Made by a program: the position numbers and the translations under genes. Of a stretch of 64,000 nt of DNA, positions 21,083 through 31,967 are shown piece after piece. Origin of the DNA: Phymatolithon calcareum (Eukaryota > Rhodophyta > Florideophyceae > Hapalidiales). The stretch's first letter is position 1. Every line of letters begins with the position of its first letter. Under the pieces are notes generated by a model, which ran no database searches, was not told where the DNA came from, and worked only from the letters and a program-made list of their open reading frames with translations. The stretch spans positions 558,001-622,000 of the forward strand of contig OZ345385.1 of the NCBI GenBank assembly GCA_977006965.1. Direction: 5' to 3'.

Positions 21083-22205
21083 ATGGACGCTACGAGATGG
21101 GCAGCAGCACGCACAGGCATGTCATCCGCTGTTTCACATGCTGTCGGTGATAGACCGCTATCGAATCAAGTCGACGGCGGTAGCGGGGATGCTGCAGATG
21201 TCAATCGCCCTGATTCTGTCAATGAGCAAATCAATCCGGACAGTGATGGTGGTCTTCCCGCTGGCGTTGTCGATAGAGATACCCCTGGTGCTACTGATGG
21301 ACCTGTCCGTCGCGCGAATTGTGGCGCTTTATCGGCTGGTGTTTTTGATGCCGAACGTACCGGTTCTGCTGATGTGGCTGTGAATTGCGCGAATGGTATC
21401 GGTACAGAGGCTGTTGTTTCCGATACTGCACGCATTCGTGTTATTGATGCCCAAGTGCGTCGCGTAAATTGTGGTGGCCTGCAGGCTGATGTTTCCGGTG
21501 GCATATGTACTCATGGTGCTGATGAAGAAGCGGATCAAGCGATTGAGGGCGGCGTACTGGACGTTGTTCGCGACGCCGCGTATTCGCATGAGGATACAAA
21601 TACGGAAACCATATGTAACTCAAGCGACGATTCTCGAGGAAACGGGATAGTCGTAGCAGAAAGCAACCCGTGGAGCAAGAACTACAAGCCACAGCCCTTA
21701 CTTTTCGAGCCGCCGTCGCCGCGTCATTCGGCTTACACATTTCTCATGCACGCCACTAAAACTATTCTGCGCGATCTGGCAAAGATGTTCAAAGTGAAGC
21801 AACATGGTGTCAAGAACACAATTGCGTGTGGTCTTATGCTTGCAGCACAGGTTGCTGTTGAATCTGGGGATGAGAATTGGGACTCTGTGTTTGGTGAAAA
21901 GTACGACGACTTTTGGCGCCGCCCAGAAAATCAATCACTTCAATTGCTTCTCTCCCCGGGGATTGAAACCCTGAAGCGGCACGAGTCCGCTTCGAAAGGT
22001 AGACAAGCAAACGCAAGTAATAAGAGAGCCCCGGCCATGAGTGTTCAGTAGTTCGCCCGTCTGATGGCTATACTAACGGAGCGAGAAGAAGCACGAGCAG
22101 CGATGATTGCCTCTGGGCAAAATCTCTCCCTTGGGCAGCTGCAGCGCCGGGAGAGCCGAGATATCTTTTGGGCAAACATTGTTGCCCCACTTTTTAATGA
22201 CTCTT
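21083..22205 (+). pseudogene. Harbinger companion protein with 25-residue repeats, broken by TAG
   Basis: The first 322 codons start with ATG and run to a TAG at 22,049-22,051. The same frame stays open beyond it (ILTEREEARAAMIASGQNLS, then RDIFWANIVAPLFND) to about 22,205, which reads as a natural continuation, so the TAG is probably a point mutation. Residues about 60-175 are built from four to five diverged 25-residue repeats with the pattern ...VRRxNCGxLxAxVxD... (NCGALSAGVFDAERT and NCGGLQADVSGG are examples). The next part (ILRDLAKMFKVKQHGVKNTI) is basic and helical. In Harbinger elements the second gene is often a DNA-binding protein that helps the transposase enter the nucleus. A Myb/SANT motif is not clear here. 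The assignment rests on position and convergence. Confidence 0.6.
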
Positions 22206-22957
22206 CGACGTCTCTCTCCTTTTCCCTTGCAGGTAATATCGCTGATGACAATGAATTGTCGGAGATTGACGTCATACATGCCTTTGCGGCAAAAAAAATT
22301 TCGGGGAACGTACTCATCTGGCGGCTTCGTAATAGCACTTGCTATTCCGTCCAACGCTCTAATGCAACCAAAAAGTGGGCTTGGGACTTCTCTGGAGGCA
22401 GAGAATTCTCGGGCGAGCCGGTTTAGAGCGCTTGTATCGTTCAGAGGAATACCCGGCATCGGAATGGCGCTCAAAAGCGCGGGAACAGTGGCATGAAAGA
22501 TTTCAAACACCGTAGATCGTCCAAGGTTGAACACCAACATCTGGTCAAGGTACGAACCGCCCGCCAACAAACGTAGAGTTACTGCAAGCCGAACTGCTGG
22601 CTCTATCACACCGCCACTTGAGCACTTCGCTTTTACTGCGTTCCGAGCCAAACGATGGCGAACGAGGCGAAGAAGTTTAAAAAATACAGGCCTTTGCATC
22701 CTGAAATATCGCTTGAATTCCGCGTCATTGAGTCCTCCAGTGATGAAAACAAATGACTTCCGGTGCCGTCTTCTCGATGCGCGGCGCATTTTCATCGTGC
22801 ATGTAGTGCCTTTCAACATACTGCTCTCGGATAGCTCGAAGAGCAGAACGAGGAGCGTGCCGAGGAGGGCGAGGTGCCATTTCAAATCCCCGCTCATTGC
22901 TTGCATACATGCTCTCGCGCAGCGACTGAGGTAGTGGTGGGCTGGCACGTTTGGCAA
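22073..22957 (-). pseudogene. PIF/Harbinger transposase lacking its C-terminal catalytic half
   Basis: The frame begins at 22,957. After an N-terminal leader, residues 75-190 include FRMQRPVFFKLLRLVRHRL and VRLAVTLRLLAGGSYLDQM, with a helix-turn-helix (GRSTVFEIFHATV), as in Harbinger transposases. The first catalytic aspartate is in IRALDGIASAI (about residue 205), followed by FFCRKGMYDVNLRQFIVISD. There the similarity stops: the GSxHD segment with the second aspartate and the later glutamate are absent, and the last 55 codons are basic, unlike the family, and overlap the companion gene on the other strand. A deletion fusing the two convergent genes tail to tail, near 22,205-22,240, explains this. 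Usual length is 350-430 residues; 294 are open here. Confidence 0.85.
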
Positions 22958-23439
22958 GGGGTATTCAAGGGGTTGTCAATACTATTATACTCTTGACAGC
23001 AGGTGTAAGGCCACAATTTGGCGCCATTTGCCCGTGTGATGAGCGGGCACGGGCACAGAACCTCCTTCGACCGGCCCAGGAGGTTAAACTTTTGCTCCCC
23101 CGTTTTGCATCCAGAGCTCCTTCTTACACTAAATTTCAGCCAATCGTATTCAACATTGAAGCAAAACGGGCACAGCACGGGCACGAAAAAGTCTGTATAG
23201 ACCGGGCCTCAACTGACAGCGTTTTCCCGCCAAATGCGCACGGGACCAATACCAGGATGCGTACAAGAGAGCCCGTGATATCATCAACAGACCATTGGTG
23301 TACCGGAAGTCAAGGAAACCCAGGCGATTGAAAGAATTCTGGACCAAAGAGCTGGACAAACTGTCTAAGTTGCGAACGGAAGCCTACAAGAAGGCGCGGA
23401 GAACGACCTCGGTCGCCGACTAACAAGTACATCGCGATC

Positions 23440-24510
23440 CTGTTTTTGGTCGTTAAGAGCAAGTGGAGCGCTCTCCGAGCAACCTGTTTGCGGTGTGACG
23501 AGACCATTTTGTGCTATGTTGACGACCTGCTGATCATGACGAAGGATCAAAATCTGTCAGAAGATATCCGGTCAAGCCTGTCGCATGAGCTGCCGGCAAA
23601 CGATCTTTGTACTGTGTCTCATTTCCTTGGCATGGACTTTATCTGGACACACAATGGTGTGAATCTGCGGCAGGCGAAAAACATTAAGCTGCTGCTGAAG
23701 GCAACCGGATTCATGAATGCAAGGACGATCTCCACTCCAATTGACAGCACAGTGGACCTAAGTGTGAAGACCGAGAAGCCATCACCGCCAGAATTTAGTT
23801 ACCGCTCTGTTGTCGGGAGTTTGCTGTACTTGGCGGTCAAGACGCGCCCTGATCTTTGTGTGGTTGCAGGTATGCTCAGCCGCCACGTGGAAGCGCCAAG
23901 TGAGCTGCAGGTGCTCGGAGCCAAGCGAGCATTTCGATATCTCTCCTCGACCGGTGATCTGTGCCTGAATTTATCTCCTGGGCAGTCCGACCAGTTATTA
24001 GCGTTCGTTGATGCCAGCTGGGGAGGTGAGCCTGGATTTGGGCGACAATCACGCTCTGGGATATTGATCAAGTATGGGGATGCTCCAATCTACGCTGCGA
24101 GTATACTGCAAGGAGGTACTACTCTCAGCCCTACCGAGGCTGCGTATGTTGCACTGTTGGATGCTGTGCGGACTGTTATCTGGCTGCGTCAAGTGCTACA
24201 AGAGCTCGGCATCTCACAGGGACCAACCGTGGTACATCAAGACAACGTGGGTGCCATGCACTGGGCTGAAGGCGACGCGGCGAGCAAATTTACGAAGCGT
24301 AAACATGTGGATATTCGATTTCAATTTGTTCGCGAGAAGGTGGAATCCGGTGAAGTTTTGCTCCGAAAGACGCCCAGCGCTGAAATGCAAAGCGATTTCC
24401 TCACAAAGGCACTGAGTCGGCATGAGTTCACAGTGGCCCTGGAGAACTCGCAGATCCTGGCGAAGTCTCCGTTTCCAGTTGCAGACCATCGCCGCGAGGA
24501 GGGGTGTTGA
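23440..24510 (+). pseudogene. Ty1/copia reverse transcriptase-RNase H, 5'-truncated
   Basis: The frame (354 codons) starts inside the reverse transcriptase, just before the catalytic box CYVDDLLIM, and continues with SHFLGMDF, then SYRSVVGSLLYLAVKTRPDL, the usual copia motif. The RNase H part has LLAFVDASWGG with the first acidic residue, LSPTEAAYVALLDAVRTVIW with the glutamate, VVHQDNVGAMHWA and the KRKHVDIRFQFVRE helix. It ends with AEMQSDFLTKALSRHEF close to a purine tract (gaggagggg) at 24,496-24,504. No gag, protease, integrase or 5' LTR is present; a LINE fragment abuts it at about 23,421. The frame itself is uninterrupted, so the truncation is recent or the fragment is young. Confidence 0.9.
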
Positions 24511-24840
24511 GATCAAGTGTTTTAGGCGCGATCTCGTTCTGCTTCCTCTTTATCTCTTGTTATGTCTATCATTGAGTTTATATGTTTGATACGGTCACAA
24601 CGTGCAAGCTCGTGAGCCTTTGTCTATAAGTCCGTTGCTGAGGGCATCACTCGTCAAGGCTGCAACGTGGAGCTTGCTATTGCGAATCTACTGACGTGCT
24701 CTGTGTGAGTATGAATGTTTGTGCTTTTATTGATACCGTGGCTGTTGGAATGTTGAATTGAGAGCGTCGTGGCGGCTCTCTGACCGTTGAGTACTTGTCA
24801 CAAGTTACAAAGTCTTTGTTTTTCAGTTAAGTCTATGTGC
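24505..24840 (+). repeat. Probable 3' LTR of the copia element (end uncertain)
   Basis: A TG begins immediately after the purine tract, at TGTTGAGATCAAGTG (24,505), the position expected of an LTR start. No second LTR is in the window, so its end cannot be set; 24,840 is a guess before an inverted repeat at 24,857-24,880. Confidence 0.4.
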
Positions 24841-24907
24841 AATTCAGATGAGTTGTCGTAGGCGATTAATCGTCGCCTACCACTGGAGTGTGGACTACAA
24901 AAGGGTT

Positions 24908-25304
24908 ATATTTCAAAATTCGACGAAATTTTCTCATCCGGACGCGATATTGGCCGTATATAGCGTCTGGATGAGACTTGTCGAATCTACTTTTCCTCCA
25001 AAAGTTTTAAATTGTTTATATTTTGAGGAAAGGAAGGGCCAATGAGAAGAGAACACTTGTCACTTTTTTATTGGTCCATGTTCTGCTCGGAAAAGGTCTT
25101 GAGCAGTAAAAAAACAATAATATCATGACAAATGTCATTTTCTTATTGGTCCATGTTTTGTCTTCATACTTCTTGAAACTTTTATATTTTGATATTCGAT
25201 ATTTCAAAATTTGACGAAATGTTCTCATCTGGACGCGATATTGGGAGTATATAGGGTCCGGATGAGACTTTTCGAATCTATTTTTCCTCCAAAAGTTTTA
25301 AATT
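24908..25304. repeat. Two 106-bp direct repeats, each with a long hairpin
   Basis: Copies at 24,908-25,013 and 25,199-25,304 share about 90 percent identity by eye, beginning atatttcaaaatt and ending ccaaaagttttaaat. Each contains a palindrome, CTCATCCGGACGC ... GCGTCTGGATGAG in the first, extended by TTCGAC and GTCGAA further out. The spacer also repeats ttattggtccatgtt twice. The pair could be a tandem-duplicated MITE. Confidence 0.75.
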
Positions 25305-26370
25305 TAGTAAAATATAACTTTGATAGGTATGACGCTGATTTTCTATGCGAATCGAGGCTGTATTCTCATATATGCTCATATGGCCTGGAAACCTATAAAA
25401 TCTTAGCGCCATACCGCCCACTTTTCGTGTAATACAATATATTTTTGACTCGTGCGCCATTCCGGTCACCCGAAAATAGTATAGGGTTGTCGAATCTCTT
25501 CGGATTCAAGCGGGCGGACTGCGACAGGCCGGTAATGCTCACTCGACGAGCGATTGCCTGCCTCTTCCAATGCGTGTTCCTCTGTGCCGCAGCCCGCGCT
25601 GGACGGGGAGGCGCAAGAACGTCTGAGAGAAGAAGGGCAGGATGCGGGATGCCGGGCAGACGTAGCGACACCTGATAAGGTACGCTATGCTCGAGGCTAG
25701 TGGCTGAGGGGACACCTATGTTGCTCGTCGCGGTACGCTCAAATCTGGTAAGACCCTTCTCATCTCAGTGCGAGCTCGGTGTCCGACCTGGTCGCGCGGG
25801 AAGCGAGGGCGCATAAACGGCAGGAGAATTATTAATGGTTCAATTCATAAGGCGATTGTTTCCGTGATTAGAAGCGACTACAGGGCCGTGTGATTGCTAG
25901 GAGCTCGCTAGATGTCAGTGCTTCCGGTATATTATTTGCACTGCAAGATTTGCCCTCTCAACTTTTTCCTGGTGAACAATCTCGCGCAAACAATTCTGTG
26001 CCTGTTTTCGATCAACCTATGGGATGCAAACATGACAACAAACGTTGTCTTTCTGATCAGCCGGTCTTTCTGCCGAATCACTGCAGCGGCGAGCGTTTGC
26101 GATGGCAGTGAGGTAGGGTGGCGGGCTTTGCAATGCATGTATCTGGCGCGGCGCTTACACGGACGGGAGTATTCTTGTCCACGTTGCAAACGATTAAGAG
26201 GACCTCCGGTCGGGAGCAGTACAAGCCGGAGGCCCATGGCGACGACACGGACCCTGCGAAAATCGGGTCCAATAAGGTCCACAGTATCATTGCCCTGTGA
26301 ACAATTCAATAGCGCTCAGGGGAAGACGCAGTATCATACTACTTATGATACACTTCGAGAACGGTGTTGT
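25305..26370. other. No recognisable gene
   Basis: Overlapping frames of 120-180 codons occur on both strands between 25,900 and 26,450, but none has a family motif. A plus-strand CPRCKRL near 26,180 is the only zinc-like pattern. Confidence 0.3.
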
Positions 26371-26564
26371 CTGCTATCCACACCCGGTTTTTTTATTCTC
26401 AACGCGGCGGTCCACCCCAATCGGTTGTCCACTCACAACGTATGATATATTACTCCAGTCAATCGTCGATTAGCTGTCCACCCCCAGGTTTTTTTTCAGA
26501 CGGCGGTCCACGCCCAGTTTTAACCACTCTCAATGTGATATATTTGTCCAGTCAATCGTCGATA
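26371..26564 (+). repeat. Tandem duplication of a unit of about 95-100 bp
   Basis: Both units run through ctgtccac/ctatccacac-like starts, a T-run, cggcggtccac, gatatatt and end with ccagtcaatcgtcgat. The second unit is slightly shorter. No coding frame spans them. Confidence 0.6.
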
Positions 26565-27185
26565 AATGGATGGGCAATCTTGAAAGTGTTCGCAGAATCA
26601 TTATGGAGACTATTGTGCAGCCACGTTGTAAGTTCTTCAAAACACGTGTAATAATTTTTCGGCACCACATCGTCGCTCTTTTCATGGATGCGCAATTGTC
26701 CTATCTCGTCACGAGTTGTGCATCAGCGTCGGATCGGTTCTTTGAGAATGGCTTCGACGCTTGAATGTGACAAAAAACGTGAATACGCAACGTAGCAGAA
26801 AATAATTGAAATCAAAGGTACGCTCCAAGTTTCTTTTAGCTGGAAGTACTGTGTGTGCAAATGGGGTATCGAGTAAACGTTTACTTGCGATCTATTTTTT
26901 GAAGGAGAATGAAATATGCCAAGAACATTTGGCATGTAAGGCATCGCGTGTCTTAAAATGGGTAGTGAGCCACAAAAGCCTTTATTACTAGTAAGGATAC
27001 CATGAACGTGACATATCCAACACTATGCATATTCCTGGTCCCCGCACCATCTTGCTGTGGACCTGGTCGCGCGGACTTGTGAATAGCTGCTAAGTCAAAA
27101 ACGGTATCAAACTAAAGAACATTTTGTCAAGCGTTTGGCGCAATGCAGGGCAAATTGAGCAGGAATAGAGCTTTGTATTTTTTTA

Positions 27186-27375
27186 ATTTGAAATTTATTA
27201 AACGCCCTCAGGAACACTTTTCAGAACGCAAGGAAGATGCATTTCAGCTGCTGCTATCTTTGTAGCACCGTTACTATGCTCAAATCAGCACGGTCCGGGT
27301 TCATGTCGTAGCCCTGGCTGCAAAAACCCTCCCTCTGTCCGTAAGCAAAGGGTGACAGAAAAGCTTGGGGTCCAC
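27186..27375 (-). repeat. LINE family C 3'-UTR fragment
   Basis: On the minus strand it ends with gagggcgtttaataaattt, as do copies at 40,541-40,800 and 43,213-43,290. Shared inner words include tagccctggctgcaaaaaccc and ggtccacttgtc. 26,565-27,185 shows nothing else. Confidence 0.6.
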
Positions 27376-27700
27376 TTGTCAGATTACTTAGAAAACTCTG
27401 GATCACAGTGTTAAACTGTCGTGCAGCACATGCTACACGGATGCCATCAGAACATGCAGGCTATGTAGATTGCCAAAGTCCGTGCATCCAGCTCTTGCGT
27501 CGCCCGGACACAGCACTCGCAAAGCGTACCAACCAATCTGGTGCATCAAATATCAGACTCGATACTTGATACACAATTTCATCCAAGTGCTTAGAGTAGC
27601 ATTCTTATCCTGCCATCCTTGCTTCTTTCTTCACCACCATTATCATGTTTCTATCATCGTCATTCAGACAATAAACAAGGCTGTCTAAGTTTTCTTCCCG

Positions 27701-28078
27701 TTGTATCATCCGCATCTCTCCGGAGTAACCGGAGATATAGATCCAGCTGCTCCTATCGCGTACAGCATATCACTGTGGCTAGACCGCAGGTTCCCCAAGG
27801 CGAATTCTAGCTTCTGTTTCACACCATTTGCTTCTATAGCGCACGGCATATCATCGCGGCACATCCGTGAGTTCCCCGAGGCACATTTTAGCAGCTGGGT
27901 CGTTTCATATCGCGTCTCTACATCGCATCGCAATGGTTTCAAGTACCAGACAATTTCATCACACAGCTCTATTGACGGCCTATTTCACGTCATTGTAGAA
28001 GTGGACGGCGAAAAAAATATTTGGTCGAGTACTGCATTTTCTGTGCTACCAGCTCTCTTCTGTGATATTCGCAGATGA
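27701..28078 (+). CDS. Hypothetical ORF with an internal tandem repeat
   Basis: Residues about 14-40 (APIAYSISLWLDRRFPKANS) resemble residues about 44-68 (ASIAHGISSRHIREFPEAHF), which reflects a 72-base DNA duplication (27,748-27,820 and 27,828-27,900). I recognise no family and the start codon is uncertain. It may be a decayed element rather than a gene. Confidence 0.3.
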   Translation: MYHPHLSGVTGDIDPAAPIAYSISLWLDRRFPKANSSFCFTPFASIAHGISSRHIREFPEAHFSSWVVSYRVSTSHRNGFKYQTISSHSSIDGLFHVIVEVDGEKNIWSSTAFSVLPALFCDIRR

Positions 28079-28491
28079 AATTCCTGAACATTCGTGCCGC
28101 GGCCGTAGTTCATCTCTCAGATCAAAGATAAATCAGTGTGGCGTATCGACAGCTCTATTTCTGCAAATATCCTTAGAAGTAACACTTATTTAATTACGAC
28201 AACTCCCGAGTTGTCCTTAACGTTATTGAATTTTTCAGGGAAAAAAAACTTGTTTTCGATTATCAATTCCGTCAAATTACACTTCGTTCACCGTATTTAT
28301 TGTGTAGAAGTAGTTCTAGCTCTTCGCACGCTCTATAATATGGAACATATTTCTCTTTTGAGTTGCACGGATTTGCTCTCCGCCGCGTCGCATCTGTACA
28401 TCGGGGCTCACCATTGCATTCACATTTGTACTCTCGAGCCATCGAGGACTTTTCCGATGGTTATTTGCTGAATTTATAATAAAACCATCAA

Positions 28492-29010
28492 ATGTCCTAC
28501 CGCAAAATCGTTGGTGCCTCGAGAATACAGCTACAGATCACGAAGTTTGTCTGCTGGAACGCACTCGGCCGTATACAGCATGACGTCCAATCTTTTTACA
28601 GTCTGGAAGGGCTTACTTCCTCAAATAAGGGATTTTGTGTATATCTACTCGCCTTCTCTGATAGAAGTCGTCGTGCTGAGATTCGAACCACATATTGCCC
28701 AGTGGATAACGAGAAAAAACTGCGCACGTCGGACAGATATTTGAGCAGATATGACGAGTCCCAAATTACCATATGTCGGCAGTGGCTATGGACTACAATT
28801 TTGACATTCTTTGTTGATGCCGCCACAGTGGTGACTCTTGCGGTCCTACAATTTGAAGCCAAACTTGAGGCAATCCCAGATTATGTCACTCTATTCATGT
28901 CGATTCTCCTTAGTACGACTGCAAATGTGCACAGCATGTGCTATTCAGAATGGTTACTTCTTGAAGCGCTTCACAGAATTGTGTCGTCCAATAACACAGA
29001 GAAGCTCTAA
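28492..29010 (+). CDS. Hypothetical ORF with hydrophobic segment
   Basis: A 172-codon frame with ATG. The last third is hydrophobic (WLWTTILTFFVDAATVVTLA and DYVTLFMSILLSTTA), so one or two membrane segments are possible. The first part (RRAEIRTTYCPVDNEKKL) is charged. No family is recognised. The length is at the edge of what chance would give. Confidence 0.3.
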   Translation: MSYRKIVGASRIQLQITKFVCWNALGRIQHDVQSFYSLEGLTSSNKGFCVYLLAFSDRSRRAEIRTTYCPVDNEKKLRTSDRYLSRYDESQITICRQWLWTTILTFFVDAATVVTLAVLQFEAKLEAIPDYVTLFMSILLSTTANVHSMCYSEWLLLEALHRIVSSNNTEKL

Positions 29011-30450
29011 CGTTTTCTGGGAAAAGAAAAGTTTGAGCACGTGATTATGAGCATAAAACGACCGGATCTCGTCTTCGATGATCTCAGTAGTTGCCTCTTT
29101 ACGCCAGTACGGAAAGCAAAAGTCATCCTCCACTGGATGTTCAAATAAGGTGAAGTGCGGAAGTACGATGTTTCCATTCTGTTTGAAACGGTGTCTTGGA
29201 AGGGCGACATTTTCGAGAAGTGTCTATTGGAAATGAATTAGTGCATGCAGGTTCGATTGTGCTAGCTCAGGACCTGATTAAGAGAGAAATACCTTCAGAT
29301 ATGATATAAGACAGGAGCTAAATTGGCAGAGAGACTTTTCGCGTCTGGTATTGTCAACAAAAAGCCGAACATGAAAGTTGCAATTTTTTATGATGGCTTC
29401 GTTTTGTAACTGCGCTGGGGTTTACTCATCAAAGTCTGGATGCCAATTTGCGATACGATTCGTTCTTGGGCTTCTATTATTACGTGCTGAAATTTCGAAG
29501 AAGAAGAAAGGTAGATTTTTATTTAAAAGTTACAAACGCATCTGCTGACGCTCGGGGCAACTTTCCTAAGGCCAAGAGGTTTTGGCTAGATTCTGTCCTG
29601 AAGGGGTTTTCTTTTCTTGTTGGTGTAACACGATTCAGTGGACTACAAAAACCCACCTCTGGTCTCCTTCGGGACCTCGAGGGGGAAAGTTACTCCCCTG
29701 TCCTGTGACACGCTGTGTAAGTGCTTCGAGGAAATTGTTAATTAACCGTGGCGCAGATGCTCTCTTTATGAATGCGATACCTCTCTACAAGAGCTACGGG
29801 GAGCTGCTTAAATAGGACTCCGATCACCTTCCAGCTATGGGTTTGCTGGAATCGTATTGCATGCTTCCAGCTCGTAGAACTTGTATCGGAGTTTATGTCG
29901 CCTATTCCTGCAGCTTGTTGCGCCACGGCATCATTGCGTGCCTACAATTCGAACGTATTCTTGGAGGACGCAGGAAGTGGATGAGATATCTGTTTCACTT
30001 TCACTTGTATTGCACCGGCAGGCTCAGAAGAACCCGACGCTAAGGGTAAGAGAAGACCAGAGTACAAAATGGGCGTGAAAGGCTTAGAGAGACAGGAGGA
30101 AGGAAAGACAAGCAAACAAAAAAACCCAAGACGAATAGACAGAATAAACGTGTACTTCGACATCGGAGCACTCCATGGGTTTTGCGGGAAAACAAGCGGG
30201 CGTGGTTATCAGACACGGGCGCGAGGCTACGCTGCACTGGGCTTCAGAAGCTCAGCGAGCGCAACACGATCGTCTAGAGATGAGGATAAGCGCGGTAGCC
30301 TTCCGGGAACTCCAGCGGTCGTGTGGAACGAACACGAGCTCGAGCCATCGGGAACGGAGAAAACAAAGACTCTGGGAGAGAAAAGAGACGGCGTAGTTCC
30401 GTGGGAACTCCAGCGATCATAATCCAGGAGAACAAGCCGCTTTGTAACAG
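29011..30450. other. No recognisable gene
   Basis: Short frames only. Near 30,290-30,420 the words gggaactccagcg(g/a)tc occur twice about 110 bases apart. Nothing else stands out. Confidence 0.35.
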
Positions 30451-30458
30451 CGTATAAG

Positions 30459-31038
30459 CAGGCGTTGGGAGCAATATACTGGTACGGTATTGGGCAAGGA
30501 CTATACATCGCAATACCTATTGCAGTATCTGTTTATGTGCCAGTACGTCAATATATTGCAGTATACTGTCAATACGTCTCGATTCGTCACATATCTAACA
30601 AAGATACAATCGGAGGTGTGTTTTTGCACAATTTATCGCGTGGGCATGCAAAAACGAAACAGCTTACGCCTCGACGGAATTTGTCCACGCCTTTACGCGC
30701 TTGGATGTCCTTCTCGATGTCATCATGCCTCGTCATGAGTGCCTTGAGGATGTGCTCCGGTTTGGGGCCAGAATCCATGGCGATGCGCGAAGTCGTACGA
30801 AATGACCGTGAGGGAGAGGTTGGTTGCGTTCGTACTCCCGGAATGGAAGGGGGTGTCACAATTGACCGAAAGCAGTACGTCAGCAAAGAGAATCTATGCC
30901 AACACGTATCGAACCGGCCCGTGGGCGAGAAATTCCATACGCCAATACGTACTGCAATACATGCCATGCGCTCAATACGCTATCAATAGCAGTATATTGC
31001 AGTATACTGCAGTATCAGTATATTGCTCCCAATGCCTG
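30459..31038. mobile_element. hAT-type MITE (580 bp) with 8-bp TSD
   Basis: Terminal inverted repeats of 23 bp begin CAGGCGTTGGGAGCAATA at the left and CAGGCATTGGGAGCAATA at the right, with one mismatch. CGTATAAG at 30,451-30,458 repeats at 31,039-31,046. Both ends carry many gcagtatactg and caatacg words, likely binding sites. A minus-strand frame inside (30,587-30,800) has a short charged segment (DSGPKPEHILKALMTRHDD) that might be a trace of a transposase N-terminus. Confidence 0.82.
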
Positions 31039-31046
31039 CGTATAAG

Positions 31047-31954
31047 CCCGCATGACTGCTCAGTACATCTATACTATGGCAATTTCACATTTGAAATCGT
31101 TTATGCCGTGGTCCCCAGATCAAGATGCCGTATTATCTCACGTCTTCCTTAGGCTGAATTCTATATCTCGCACCCTTCTCCGGTTTCCCGTGGATGGCGA
31201 TGTACTGAAGGGGGCATTTGTAATCAAATGGCCTCCGTTGCCATACCAAAAGAGATATGAAATTGTCAAAGCAAACCAGGTCGAACAGAGACAGAGCGGG
31301 TTTTCTGTGATCATTAATAGCATCGACATAATCCTGAACGAGCGCCCACCAGTTCTGTACGGACGACATAGCGCCTTGTTCACTTGGTTGCATGTTGAAT
31401 GTGACGCACTGGAGGTACTCGAGAGCCTGCTTTGGTCATCCACCATTTGAAAATGAAGGAGCAAGGATATACTTGTTCCCCATAGTAGAGTTACATAAAT
31501 CTCTTTGTGCCCAAGTGATGAGGACGAGTATTCCGAAAATTTTAGCCTCCATTCGTGCTATTCATTTCAGCCTTGCGGATGCCCAATCAGCAATTGCTCG
31601 CATGTGGACTCGTCGAAACATCTTAAGGACCCATTTCACGCAAAGTGACGTGCTCGAGCGACACTTCTTTTCATAAGCGTGCACTTCTTGAACTTTGCTG
31701 TTCTCCTTTTTTGACTCGAAAACGCTCCGTATAGTCCGCAGTCTCTGCGGGACTTGTCACTGATGCTTCTTTGGTGTTTACGGCTGCACCGACCACTCGG
31801 CGCGGTGCTTTTTCTCGAGACACTGTAGATGTGTTTTTTCTGATTGACCTGCACATATTCGTTTCTACCGGCAGACGTCGCGGTTTTAATGAGCTTTTAA
31901 ATCCACCCTCAACTGAGTGTGTTCGTCATATAGACAGTAGTGTCTAGTTTACGG
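31047..31954. other. No recognisable gene
   Basis: Frames of 110-130 codons occur on both strands, with no family motif. Confidence 0.3.
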
Positions 31955-31967
31955 CGATAGACCGGTA

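Larger units (their letters stand above)
20800..23208. mobile_element. PIF/Harbinger element, 2,409 bp
   Basis: The 54-bp ends 20,800-20,853 and 23,155-23,208 are inverted copies with two mismatches, beginning GGCTCGGTCTATACGGAC and GGCCCGGTCTATACAGAC. TCA at 20,797-20,799 repeats at 23,209-23,211, the 3-bp TSD of this superfamily. Inside are a minus-strand transposase (22,957 inward) and a convergent plus-strand companion gene (21,083 inward), the usual two-gene plan of Harbinger elements. The transposase is truncated, so this copy could move only with help. Confidence 0.92.
20663..23421 (+). pseudogene. LINE-like fragments flanking the Harbinger element
   Basis: On the right, 23,228-23,421 encodes a basic linker (YKRARDIINRPLVYRKSRK, then EFWTKELDKLSKLRTEAYKK) like the segment between endonuclease and reverse transcriptase of LINEs. 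On the left, the open frame from 20,663 (RSVPRFVRLVMDENLSYTII, then VPYPHVRLVVLDVS) meets the Harbinger TSD at 20,797. The two flanks would become adjacent if the Harbinger element were removed. Whether both belong to one LINE is uncertain; the right one is better supported. Confidence 0.45.

Noticed and set aside
22225-22232. Splice acceptor (ccttttcccttgcag) in the Harbinger element
   Set aside because: It is a good acceptor on the plus strand, but no donor joins the companion frame to a sensible exon. Left as a possibility only.
28670-28745. tRNA gene on the minus strand (GGTTCGAATCTC at 28,680)
   Set aside because: The B-box-like word has no matching A box or acceptor stem around it.
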